A DNA stretch of 64,000 nucleotides from Pelecanus crispus (GCF_030463565.1 NC_134646.1:14040001-14104000), one strand, 5' to 3'; positions 51,101 to 59,769 are shown, counted from the first letter of the stretch. Translations and numbers: made by a program. Notes: generated from the sequence alone by a model not told the origin.

Positions 51101-52737
51101 ACAGCTTCGCGACTGAGTAACACAGGGCATGGTGCCTAACTAAACTAGCTACATGGCTCAGCTCTTCCTAAGAGCGTAAGATTTTCTACGAACTATGCTG
51201 TCTGCCTATCAGCTTCCAAGTACTGGATGCAGTCTACATAGACTGAGGAACTACCCAAGGAACATTTAAAAAAAAAACAAAACAAAACAAAACAAGACAC
51301 GAACATAAAACAGTTCCTGCCTGAGGTACGTAAAAGAATCTGTCCTTAGCCTTGCAGTCATGATCAGCAAAGGTAACAAATCCTCTTCAGTTTAATAACA
51401 GAGCACTTCAACAAAAAGCCTTTTCCTTGGAATCGACATTCTTTCATCATAACTTGTAACTTCAATTATTGGCCAACAGGGCAGACAGGCAGGATTACAC
51501 AATTTTATCCCTGATCGAGTATGTATTCACTATGATGGCAGTGTTAGCCGTTTATTTTTGCTCACTGTTTCTGTAGTTCTGATGCTTGCTACAGCCTTGG
51601 ATTCTTTGGTACATCTCAGAAGGAGACCCACAAAAACCCACACATCATTCTGTTCGTCAACAAAGCTTTCAGCTGAATTTTGTGACTTCATCCCAGACGA
51701 GTGGCAGAGACGAGAAACGCCTCATTGAAAGGGTGCTCATTAAACATAAAATGGCTCTGAGCGCTGCAATCGGGAGCTGCAAAAATAGTCTCAATCTCAA
51801 AATATTGCCATCGTGTGCCAGATTATGTTTAGCATCATCTGTCTCATGACAGGCTTTTCGGACTCCTCTTCAAGCACCAGGCACCCTAATGGATCTTCTT
51901 ACATTTACGCATACGTTCTGTAGTGGTTTCTCCTGAGCACCTTCTTCTTAAAAGCTGCACATTATAGGTAGGCGCTCCGTGAGCCTGCAATCATCCGATG
52001 CAGCCGGAAGATTTTTTTTGCCACTGGTTACACAATTCCTGATGCACCAAAAGCCATGGCTGCAACACACCAGGCTGATTCACGCTCCCTCCCGGTGCTG
52101 AGAGACCACGGAGGAAACCACCGCTTTGACAATTTTTTTTACCCCTTTATTTTTGTTGTTGCGAGGTGGAACCGAAGACAGCGGCGGCCCGCTCGCTGCG
52201 GGGGCGGGGGGGGGGGGGGTTTACACCTGCCCGCCACCGAGCCGGTTTCCACGGAGCGGCGGCGGGGGGGGGGGGGGGGGCACGGCCCCACCGCAGCCGC
52301 TTCTCCCAGGGGCGATCGCCCTCCCGCTCCGCGGAGGCGGGGGCTCCCCGCCGGGGGTGTCGCGGCAGCCGGCCGCGGCGGCGGGGATGACCGAGCAGCC
52401 TGCGCGGCTCCCGCCCGCCCCCTCACACCGCGGGCAGCCGCGGGCAACGGCTCCAACGGACCCCGCCAACGGCCGCGCCGCGCGCCCCCCGCCGCAGCCC
52501 CCGGCTCGCGACCTTGGCGCGTTCCCCCCCCCCCCCCGGCGCGGACAGGCGGCGGCGGCAGCGGCGCGCCGCCCCCCCGACCCCCCCGCCCCGCTTGTCC
52601 CCTTGACCTCTACCCGGCCCCGGGTCTTGCTCCGGGGCTGGCCCCCGCGTACCACGCTGCTTGAGGCGGCCCGCGGCAGAGGGAGCCCTGCTCAGGCGAG
52701 AGGCCAGCGCCTGCGAGGCGGCCCTGCAGAGATACAT
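44877..52737 (-). CDS. MGARP: MGARP (mitochondria-localized glutamic acid-rich protein, HUMMR/OSAP)
   Basis: MGARP is a mitochondrial membrane protein. In mammals it is induced by hypoxia, interacts with Miro/TRAK and affects mitochondrial transport, shape and steroid production. The CDS joins 52737-52653, 50976-50873, 49810-49708 and 45115-44877, giving about 176 residues (human about 240). An Arg/Ala-rich N-terminus, MYLCRAASQALASRLSRAPS, matches human MYLRRA... and looks like a mitochondrial targeting region. The family core RQMSSGSVPGSSGESMIYYL leads into a membrane segment at about residues 47-65. A polar segment follows (AYRTVSSSRSNYIEHMNIL). An acidic Ala/Glu tail ends SEAAAVQG, like the human SEAASAQG end. 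All junctions keep frame. The acidic tail is shorter than in mammals; more exons may exist at 28-31 kb. The start has the perfect context GCCGCCATG. Confidence 0.9.
46602..46607 (-). terminator. Possible polyadenylation signal for the 46.8-kb exon candidate
   Basis: The minus strand reads AATAAA 127 nt after the TGA at 46,734. Confidence 0.3.
46734..46877 (-). CDS. Possible alternative terminal exon inside MGARP intron 3
   Basis: The acceptor ACACTTTCCAG|ACT at 46,877 opens a phase-0 frame of 47 codons: TKIQGKSVSKPEEVKYKERT, then VVHHCVPCSLPWDDFIPSIV and KLHTCGT followed by TGA. An AATAAA follows at 46,602-46,607. The phase fits direct splicing from MGARP exon 2, skipping exon 3. The charged first half resembles an MGARP-like linker, but homology is not established. 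Confidence 0.3.
   Translation of the reverse strand, partial: TKIQGKSVSKPEEVKYKERTVVHHCVPCSLPWDDFIPSIVKLHTCGT
49708..49810 (-). CDS. MGARP: MGARP exon 3
   Basis: The acceptor ATTTCCTTTCAG|GCC lies at 49,810 and the donor CAAGG|GTGAGTT at 49,708/49,707. It is 103 nt, entering in phase 0 and leaving in phase 1. It encodes AYRTVSSSRSNYIEHMNILH and ERAEARKNKPWPSK plus one base. It aligns with human AYKTVTSDQAKHTEH. Confidence 0.9.
49811..50872 (-). other. MGARP: MGARP intron 2
   Basis: A 1.06-kb AT-rich intron with clear GTAAGTG and TTTCAG ends. No internal feature seen. Confidence 0.88.
50873..50976 (-). CDS. MGARP: MGARP exon 2 (membrane anchor)
   Basis: The acceptor GGTTTTTATAG|CA lies at 50,976 and the strong donor TTTTAT|GTAAGTG at 50,873/50,872. 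It is 104 nt, entering in phase 1 and leaving in phase 0. It encodes (A)PLRQMSSGSVPGSSGESM and the hydrophobic IYYLLAGVAAFGGLFY, the most conserved part of the family. Confidence 0.93.
50977..52652 (-). other. MGARP: MGARP intron 1
   Basis: The right end (52,160-52,652) lies in the CpG island and carries long G-runs at 52,206-52,219 and 52,264-52,280. The left part is AT-rich. No exon recognised. Confidence 0.78.
52653..52737 (-). CDS. MGARP: MGARP exon 1 coding part
   Basis: ATG at 52,737 in a GCCGCC context encodes MYLCRAASQALASRLSRAPS then AAGRLKQR and one base. The donor is probably CGTG|GTACGC at 52,653/52,652. A donor one codon earlier (CAGC|GTGGTA) gives the same phase, so the junction is uncertain by one residue. 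Confidence 0.82.
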
Positions 52738-52854
52738 GGCGGCGGGAGCCGGGGAGCGGAGCGGAGCGGGCACCGCGGGCTGCCTGACAGCGCGGGGCTG
52801 CGGCGGCGGCAGACAGACAGACAGCCAGCAGCGATCCTCCCGCCCCCTGCGCGG

Positions 52855-52903
52855 CGGGGCGGGGCCACCGGGGGGGGCGGGGCCACCGGGGGGGGCGGGG
52901 CCG
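52855..52903. repeat. GC-box tandem repeat in the MGARP promoter
   Basis: Two and a half copies of an 18-bp GC-rich unit (GCGGGGCCACCGGGGGGG). Each copy carries a GGGGCGGGG Sp1-type core. Confidence 0.85.
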
Positions 52904-53187
52904 GCGCCAGCCCCGCCCCCGGCCACGTGCCGGCGCACCTGGGCGGCAGCGGGGGCTGCTGGGACCGCGATCGCACCTGCCCGGGAGCGGGAAAAGGCAA
53001 GGTGGCGAGGCACGCACTGCTGCTTTGCTAAAGGTCTCCGAGAGCGTTCCTTCGCCAGCGATTCCTGGCAAGAGACCTGGAGAAATCAACTCAATGCACG
53101 GCACGGGGCGCGCAGGTTACGCGCTCGGAGGAAGGAGCTCGAGCGCGGTCGTACGGCGCCGGAGGAGGTAAATCACGGCTTTGGGAC

Positions 53188-53849
53188 TGTCGTGGGTTAG
53201 CCCCAGCCAGCAGCTCAGCACCACGCAGCCGCTTGCTCACTCCCCCTGCCCCGATGGGATGGGGGAGAGAATCGGAGGAGTAAGAGTGAGAAACACTCCT
53301 GGGTTGAGACAAGAACAGTTTAATAATTGAAATAAAGTAAAATAGTAATGCTAATAGTAACAGTATAATAATGATAATAATAATAATAATGATATACAAA
53401 GCAAGTGATGCACAATGCAATTGCTCACCACCTGCCAACCGATACCCAGCCAGTTCCCAAGCAGCTATCGCTGCTCCCTGGCCACCCCCCCCCCCAGTTT
53501 ATATACTGAAAATACTGAAAAAATACACGAGGAAATCAGTTCGTTTAGTAAGGGATGAAGATGAACCAGGGCCATCACGAGAACCAGAGGAGGAAGAACC
53601 CATAAATGAGATGGTGAATAGCCCTCTGGTCAGTTTGGATCAACTATTCTGGCTGTGCCCCCTCCCAGTTTCTTGTGCGCCTGGCAGAGCATGGGAAGCT
53701 GAAAAAGTCCTTGACTAGCATAAGCAGTACTCAGCAACAACTAAAAACATCAGCGTGTTACCAACATTCTTCTCCTACTAAATCCAAACCACAGCACTAC
53801 GCCTGCTACTAGGAAGAAAATTAACTCTATCCCAGCCGAAACCAGGACA
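53188..53849 (-). mobile_element. Solo LTR of an avian endogenous retrovirus, minus orientation, with an internal foreign insert
   Basis: Canonical TGT...ACA ends and a perfect 5-bp target duplication GGGAC (53,183-53,187 and 53,850-53,854) define a 662-bp element. It aligns with the plus-strand copy at 16,005-16,542. It keeps a TATATAAA box (plus strand 53,498-53,505) and an ATTAAA signal (53,319-53,324 complement). An ATA/AAT microsatellite lies at about 53,366-53,392. About 105 bp (53,510-53,616) replace the CRE-like region of the other copy and are not LTR-derived. No internal viral genes adjoin it. It has the same orientation as MGARP and ends about 450 bp upstream of its ATG. Confidence 0.9.
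53510..53616 (+). pseudogene. Insert within the LTR, possibly a retroviral gag-derived fragment in opposite orientation
   Basis: Compared with the LTR at 16,005, this segment is extra. On the plus strand it is open and encodes a basic stretch followed by a strongly acidic Glu/Asp/Pro stretch. That composition reminds me of the gag region of avian ERV-L-type elements. It is far too short to be functional. A duplicated ATACTGAAA (53,502-53,519) lies at one edge. The viral origin is an inference from memory. Confidence 0.35.
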
Positions 53850-53854
53850 GGGAC

Positions 53855-55251
53855 CATGCCAGCTGCTGAAGTCATGGGCGCCTCAGGCTCAGAGCTGTGC
53901 AGCTGTCCTTCCCCTCCCCACATCGTTAGGCAGTTTTCCTCATCACAGCTCCTGACGATCGGCAGAATATGGCATCAAATACTCGTCGAGGGAACGTCAA
54001 AGCGTCAAGTTACTCGTCCCTTCTCTATACATAGCTTTGACGTTTTCCGCCCTTTGTCCTTGACTGACCTTGATGCCCAAAGAGGAGGTGAAGGCACAAG
54101 CGTCGGGAAGGCAGCGCTCACCTTCGAGACCGACATGGGCCGTGCAGCCTCCGCGCTGAGGTTGCGGGCACCTTTCAGGCAGCGAGCAATTCCAAAAATG
54201 CAGACGGGGGAAGGCCAGCGTCTCCTCCGTGACAGCCACACGAGCCCCGGGTAAGGCACCGCACACGCTCCCCCTCTGCTGCCCTAACAACGCAGAACCG
54301 GCACTGTCCCCTCAGCTGCCAACTACTGCGCTGCCAAGGAACAGATCCTTGGGGAATAGCAGGGTATGGCTCCATCCACGGCAAGCCTCAGAGGGCTGCC
54401 AGACAGCACAGCAGCTGTGCCCCAGAGAACCTCTGTAATAGCCACTGAGGAAGGGACAGACTAACGAGCTGCAGGTCAGTTAAACAGTTTCCACTATTCA
54501 AGACTATAACCTTTCATCCTCCCTTTCTGAAAACACAGAATACATTTCAACTTTGCATGCAGTGGCAAAAGCAAAGCAAACTTCCTGGCAAGGAAAAACA
54601 ACAGAGACCCACACAGGATTTAAAGATTGGCCACCTCTGACTGTTGTTGTCTCTGACAAAGCTTCATTTCTGCTGGGGAGGTGGGAATCAATCCAGACCA
54701 CAAAGGACTGAAGAACTACAGCGCTCAAGGAACTAGATCAAGCTGGCAAACAGATGTGTAACTTTAATTATGGCATCTCTAAGTCACTAGTGCAAGCTTG
54801 AAAGTCTACCCAGTCAAGACTGAGTCGAAAGCTGCTTCTTTGATGTGTGAAGTAGCAGATGCACATTTCGGCATTTGTACAGATTAGTTTTATTAGGTTT
54901 CCCATAAATCCCATTCTTATGTTTGCTTATCACTTATAAGTTTAGCAATGAAAATGATGGCAGGGCAAGGGCACACTTAACTTCTGGAATATTTGCTGAA
55001 CTTTCTCTGAACTGATGTCCAATTTTGTAATACACCTTCCAAAACAATAAAGACAGTTTTGAAAATAGCATTGATAAACCTATGAAACACAAATGCCACA
55101 TAAAACAATTTCAAGACCAGTAGAATGCAATATAAACAGCAAGAAAAGTCTTCATAGGTTTCTTCCAGACTTTATAATTTATTTTGTAATTCTGCACATG
55201 AAATGTATGAATATGTAAGTATTTAGATACTTTGTCCTTCTGCTGTGCTCG
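53855..55251. other. Intergenic region between the LTR and NDUFC1, with a small CpG-richer patch
   Basis: At 53,990-54,290 CpGs are more frequent. The minus strand carries a strong donor GTCTCGAAG|GTGAGCG at 54,122/54,121, which could mark an unannotated first exon. The remaining sequence is AT-rich and featureless. No coding gene is supported. Confidence 0.5.
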
Positions 55252-55257
55252 TTTATT
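55252..55257 (-). terminator. NDUFC1: Possible NDUFC1 polyadenylation signal
   Basis: The minus strand reads AATAAA about 815 nt after the NDUFC1 stop codon. A second copy lies at 55,178-55,183. The choice between them is a guess. Confidence 0.3.
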
Positions 55258-56071
55258 TGTAGGTCAACTGGTCATCATGTTAATTATTACAGAGTATACC
55301 ATCAACCTACAAAAAGAGGGGAAAAAAGAAGTCTCAGCAACAAGGAAAATAGGTACAGTGAATACTATTAGAAACATCTCACAACATACTGTATTTTTAG
55401 CTGGAGAAGAATATTTATGGGAAAAATAACCACAGCACTACAAGTTTTTCTACACCTAGTTTAAGTAATTCTTTCAAGTGGCATACTAATTGCTCTGAGG
55501 CCATAATCCCCAACAGAATTTTTAGCTGGCAGAAACACAATTATCATTTTTTACACTGAAGAGGACAACAACCACATCCAACTTGCACTATAATGCAAAT
55601 CTATGGGCATTGACTTTATGCCATTCTTATGTGTAAAATACAAGTGAAACTGAGAAAAAAAAGTTTCCCACTGTAGACCTGTTAAAATAATAAAAAAAAA
55701 AAGAGTCAAATATAAGCTATTTTTAGTGACCTTGAACTCCCTGCCACTAAAGCACTTGTAAGGCATGCTCTTTGCGACCCAAATTTGTTATAGACACTCC
55801 AAGAGATGTGTTATTTTCCAAAAGTTTGCATGTCCAAGACGGAAAGCTGGCAGCAAATATGCACACAAATGAATACATGAAAATATACATCACTCACCTT
55901 ATCGCTTTAAAACTGGGAACAAGTTAGAAGAATAGCAAAAGCCAAGATGTAAAGTATTAAGGAAAATAATAAGGGAAGAAGGTAAGTCAGTCCAGTATCT
56001 TGACTGCTAACAGAAGTCAAAGATCTGCAGAATTTGTGTTCAGCTAAAAAACATCTGTATGTACATACTTA

Positions 56072-56155
56072 CTATGAACATCCTGTACACTTATGTTGTC
56101 TCTCTTCTTTTCTTCTTTCATATTCCATTACATCTTCATTATGCTGCTTGACAAG
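56072..56155 (-). CDS. NDUFC1: NDUFC1 exon 3 and stop
   Basis: The acceptor TTTTATAG|CTT at 56,155 is followed by 27 codons, LVKQHNEDVMEYERRKEERQ and HKCTGCS, then TAG at 56,074-56,072. The stop overlaps the sequence TA|GTAAGTATG, an excellent 5' splice-site match, so an additional downstream exon is conceivable. Confidence 0.88.
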   Translation of the reverse strand, partial: LVKQHNEDVMEYERRKEERQHKCTGCS

Positions 56156-57844
56156 CTATAAAATAGCAGTATATGATAAATGGCTATACAATGCACAGCT
56201 GGAGCCAGAGAACAAAGAGATTTCTACAGCATATGAAATTCCTATCATCAGAATGCAAACCGATACGTAACTGGGACAATACAGAGTAAATTATCAATTG
56301 TCCAGCGAGGCATTTTTTCCCACACCTTTCTCAAACATTTTCTGCTGGCTGATTGAAGGGGCGAGGTTCCTACTGTCAATCAATCCACCATCACCCCAAA
56401 AATGGGAAAAGCCCAAAGGGAATCCACACCACCCTGAAAAGTGTTGTCATCATGAGAGTGCTTATCCTGCACATTTCTTCGTGAGAGCTTCTAGACCCTG
56501 CCTGCTATATCAACATCGAGCCTGTGAGTTTTCCAAAACAAGGAATGTCTTACATCTGCATTTTGCTCAGGAAAAGGGGGTCTGAATCAATTCCCTACAG
56601 CTGAAAAATGAGAATGCATTAGTAGTCTGATAAATGCAACATTATTTAGGCATATTCCCAGTTTTTTGGGGTGTTTTTTTTTTTTTTTTAAGATCCATTG
56701 GGGAAAATGTTAAAGCCTTAACCCAAGAGGCCTGAAGAATTAATTCTTCTGTTGTGGCTGATTTAAGTTTGCAATAGAAAGAAGCTTAATAAGTTGTTTC
56801 ATTTTTATAAAGAAAAGCGCAGCATAGATTTGGGAAAACGTAACTGATCAACATACCATGCTTCAGTCTTGACACCTGCTATGACCATGCATTACCCCAA
56901 TCAACTAAGCACGTTGTAGTCACAGTTTGAGAATAGTTAAGTTCAACAAAACCAAATTAAAACACTTACAAGAGCCCACAAGGCAGCACTGGTGCTAAAA
57001 GCCAAACCAACTCCGAACCAGTTTGGCTGGTCATAGTTACGTCTTTTTGCAACAAATGCAGAACGAGTAAAAGCTAAAAAGGCAGAAGATTACAAACGTG
57101 TTAACGTTTCTCAGGTTTAGACTACCAAGAGAATTACTGACACTCATGCAATCGTGGGGAAAAAAACCTCAAACAAACGCAATTATCATGCGTAAGTGGT
57201 CCCCATAACACTGCTGCAGCTCACCCATTGCAGACATACCGCAGCGTGCACCCCCCCCCCCGATCCGAAGGAGGGGGGACGGGGCACTGCCAAGAGTTCA
57301 AAGCAGAGCCTTTCCGCCCTTTCCTCCGGCCACAAAACCCACCCCCACCGCACCGCTGCTTGCGCCGCCTCTTGCTGTCCCCCGCAGAGCTCCGCTCCCT
57401 GCCCTGCCCTGCCCTTCCCCACCCGCCCCACCGAGGGCACCCCCGGCGCGGCCTTGCCAGCAGCAGCGGGCCCTCGCCCCGGCCTGCAAACTGCACCAAC
57501 TTAATATATAAAAAAAAAATAGTATATGGCTGATCGGTTTGGATTTACAAAAAGAGGGAAGCTGCCACCGCAGCTTGCTTTAACTCGCGGAGCGCTCCGG
57601 CTAACCGTGACGCCGCCGAGCTCCCACGGCGCTCGGGCCAGCGGACAGGCCCGGGGCACGGCCGCGGCCCGCCAACGCGCAGCGCTCCGGGGGCAGAGGA
57701 CACAGGACTCCCGCTCGCCTAAACCACACCGGGCTCGCCGCTACCCCGAGCCACGGCGAGCCGGGCCCCGCTCCGCTGCTCACCGAGGCTCGGCGGCGCC
57801 GCCAACAGCCGCAGGCGCTGGGCCGCCCTCAGCGCCGCCGCCAT
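56072..57844 (-). CDS. NDUFC1: NDUFC1 (complex I accessory subunit C1, KFYI)
   Basis: NDUFC1 is a small single-pass subunit of the membrane arm of mitochondrial NADH:ubiquinone oxidoreductase. The CDS joins 57844-57784, 57073-56970 and 56155-56072, giving 82 residues (human 76). An Arg/Leu/Ala-rich mitochondrial presequence, MAAALRAAQRLRLLAAPPSL, is followed by RSAFVAKRRNYDQPNWFGVG. A membrane segment spans about residues 40-57. The conserved tail LVKQHNEDVMEYERRKEER matches human LIKQHNEDILEYKRRNG. The bird C-terminus adds about seven residues (QHKCTGCS). The start has A at -3 and G at +4 and overlaps a YY1-type AAGATGGCGGC motif. It shares a bidirectional CpG island with NAA15, as in mammals. 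Confidence 0.91.
56156..56969 (-). other. NDUFC1: NDUFC1 intron 2
   Basis: An 814-bp AT-rich intron containing a T-run at 56,677-56,690. Nothing else seen. Confidence 0.88.
56970..57073 (-). CDS. NDUFC1: NDUFC1 exon 2
   Basis: The acceptor CTGCCTTTTTAG|CT lies at 57,073 and the donor GCTCTT|GTAAGTG at 56,970/56,969. It is 104 nt, encoding (A)FTRSAFVAKRRNYDQPNWF and GVGLAFSTSAALWAL. Confidence 0.93.
57074..57783 (-). other. NDUFC1: NDUFC1 intron 1
   Basis: A 710-bp intron whose right half belongs to the GC-rich island. Open frames of 80-100 codons on both strands here are composition effects. Confidence 0.85.
57784..57844 (-). CDS. NDUFC1: NDUFC1 exon 1 coding part
   Basis: ATG at 57,844 encodes MAAALRAAQRLRLLAAPPSL plus one base. 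The donor is CTCG|GTGAGC at 57,784/57,783. An in-frame upstream start at 57,970 exists in the GC-rich island but would give a glycine-rich extension unlike any NDUFC1. Confidence 0.88.
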
Positions 57845-58764
57845 CTTGTCCTCCCGGCGCGGCTCCGCCCACAGGGGCGGGGCGCGCGGCCCCGCCCCGC
57901 CTCCCCCCCCCCGCCTCCCCCCCCCCCCCCCCCCCACCGGGGCGCCGCGCGCGGACGCGCTCCCCGGCACGAGGCCCGGCGGGCCGGGCCCCCGCCGCGC
58001 AGCCCCCGCCTCCCCCCGCGTTTGCTGACGGTACGGAGCGGCGCCACCCGCCCCGCCGGCAGCGGCAGCGGGGCTGCCCGTCCCCTCCGCGCCCGGAACC
58101 GGCTCCGCGAGGCCGGGCTAGGCGCCGCCCGCCCCTTCGTCCTTCGGCCCACGCGGGCCAAGAGGGCGCCGCGCCCCTGCGGGCTACTCGGTGGCGGCGC
58201 TGCGCCGGCGACAGCCCGACGTACAAGCACCCGGCGGCGGGGAGGGGCGGGCAGGGCCTCCTCCTCCGCCGGGGGAGGCCGGGCCCCGACTCAGCGGGCG
58301 GGCCGGGGCGCCCCTCCCAGCGCGGCCCGGCGGGGCCCGGCGCAGCGGGCGGGGGCGAGGGGCGGGGCCGACGGCGGCGCGGGGTCGCGGCGCATGCGCG
58401 CGGGGCGCCGTGACCCGGCTGGGGAAGCCCTCGGCGGTGGCCATTTTGGCGGCGCCTCTCTCCGGCCTGCTCAGTTACCACGTGAGCCGCCGCCCGGGGC
58501 TCGGCGCGGCGCGGGGCAGCCCGGCGCGCAGAGGGGCGGCCGGGAAGGGCCGGGCCCGCGGCCGGCGAGAGCGCGGTGGTTTGAGGGCGGGGGGGGGGGG
58601 GGGCGGGGAGGCGGCGGCGGCGGTAGCAGCTAGGCTCCGGCGAGGAGGCTCCCGGCAGCGGCGACCGAGCAGCGGGGACGGGACGCAGCCCGCCCGCCCA
58701 CCCCCCTCCCCGGAGCCCCTCGGCGGCGCCGGAGCCAGCGGCGGGAGCGGGAGCGGCGGGGAGG

Positions 58765-58818
58765 ATGCCGTCGGTGAGCCTGCCGCCCAAGGAGAACGCG
58801 CTCTTCAAGCGCATCCTG
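58765..58818 (+). CDS. NAA15: NAA15 exon 1 (NatA auxiliary subunit), partial gene
   Basis: NAA15 is the large TPR-repeat scaffold of the NatA N-terminal acetyltransferase; it anchors NAA10 and NAA50 at the ribosome. Exon 1 encodes MPSVSLPPKENALFKRIL, identical to the human start except Ser for Ala at position 3. It ends at a perfect phase-0 donor CTG|GTGAGT (58,818/58,819). The ATG has A at -3. Exon 2, which in other vertebrates starts RCYEHKQYRNGLK, was not found before the right edge, so intron 1 is longer than 5 kb. It faces away from NDUFC1 across the shared island. Confidence 0.94.
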
Positions 58819-59729
58819 GTGAGTGGCGGGGCGGGAGGCCCGGGCTGGGCCTCGGCGGGGGGGGGGGGTGGCGGCGGCCCCTGCCCCAGCTCCTTCCCCG
58901 GGCTGGCGGGGAGCGGAGCCCCGGCGCCACCGCCCCGGCCCTCGCGGTGCCGCGGCCGCCGGCTCCTTCCTGCCGGGGCAGGCCGGGCCGAGGGGCGCCT
59001 GTCAGCCGCGCCCCGTCCCGCCGGCGGGGCCGGAGGAGCGGCGGGGGCAGCCGTGCCTCCCCGCTCGCCCACCCGAGCCCGCGGCCGGGCCCGAGGGGCT
59101 GCCCCGTGGCCCAGCGCTGGCCGCGGCCAGGCGCTCCGCCGGCTCCGCCAAAACCGTGGCCGCTTCATTCACGGGCTTGCTCTCCGCAGCCGCTCTGCTG
59201 AACCGTTCTCCCTTGCCTTTCTTTCCTTTTTTTATTTTTTTTAAACAACTCAGTTTTTTGCCGTAGAGAGTAACCAGATTGCTTGGTCGGTGGGAAGATG
59301 GCTTTCAAAGGAGGAAGTGGAGAAGGATGAAGGTTTTGAAGTCTTTCCAAAGTTTAACTTACAGCTAACTCTTGTTAAAGCTCGACAGTCGGTTTTGCTG
59401 GGCGGCAACCGGCATATGGGTGAAAGAAGCTGCAGTGGAATTTAAGCAATAAACCTGTTTTTTAGAATTGAGATTAAGATAGCGTAGAATCCAAATACCA
59501 CCGATGTGCGCACACTTCAGTTACATCTTGAGGAACTTGTTTCAGTTTTGATGCGGTGTTGCAGGAACCTGGTGTTTCTAAGGACTTGGGGTGAATTGGA
59601 AATGACAGAATTGCGCTAATGAGCAACTTCAGGGGATTTATTTAGAAGATTCTGTTATCTGGTTCAAGCACTATATTATTTTCTCTCAAAAAAGACAGTT
59701 TTGTCTAAAAATCTTATGTCTTCTTTCAG

Positions 59730-59769
59730 AGAGGCCTAGACTACTATTTTGGATCCTTCCAGAGATCAA
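59730..59769 (+). other. Exon-like 40-nt segment in NAA15 intron 1
   Basis: The good acceptor ATGTCTTCTTTCAG precedes 59,730 and the good donor ATCAA|GTAAGATG follows 59,769. The length is not a multiple of three, so inclusion after exon 1 would shift the NAA15 frame and lead to truncation. It could act as a poison exon or a non-coding alternative exon, or be a chance pseudo-exon. Confidence 0.25.

Larger units (their letters stand above)
52160..53170 (-). promoter_or_regulatory. MGARP: MGARP CpG-island promoter with GC-box tandem repeat and CACGTG
   Basis: CpG-rich sequence surrounds MGARP exon 1. Upstream of the start codon a unit GCGGGGCCACCGGGGGG is tandemly repeated (about 52,855-52,903), creating several Sp1-type GC boxes. 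A palindromic CACGTG sits at 52,924-52,929, about 190 bp from the ATG. It contains the ACGTG core of hypoxia-response elements, but is also a USF/MYC E-box. No TATA box is seen in the island. An (AGAC)n run at 52,811-52,824 is probably in the 5'UTR. Confidence 0.75.
57560..59170. promoter_or_regulatory. Bidirectional CpG-island promoter of NDUFC1 (minus) and NAA15 (plus)
   Basis: A dense CpG island of about 1.6 kb covers both first exons; the two start codons lie 921 bp apart, head to head. There is an NRF-1 palindrome GCGCATGCGC at 58,390-58,399. A GCCATTTTGGCGG element (YY1-like on the minus strand) lies near 58,440, and an E-box CACGTG at 58,479-58,484. A YY1-type AAGATGGCGGC overlaps the NDUFC1 start (57,838-57,849). 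No TATA box was seen. The C/G runs at 57,904-57,935 and 58,590-58,602 may be assembly-sensitive. Confidence 0.85.

Noticed and set aside
52056-53200. Open frames of 100-301 codons around the MGARP promoter
   Set aside because: Composition artefacts of the CpG island. Only the short MYLCRA... segment is supported by homology.
53856-54254. 132-codon plus-strand frame next to the LTR
   Set aside because: The frame begins just outside the LTR and has no family resemblance. The CpG-rich base composition explains it.
57526-59266. Open frames up to 462 codons between NDUFC1 and NAA15
   Set aside because: They overlap each other on both strands and are low-complexity. Only the two first exons are real.
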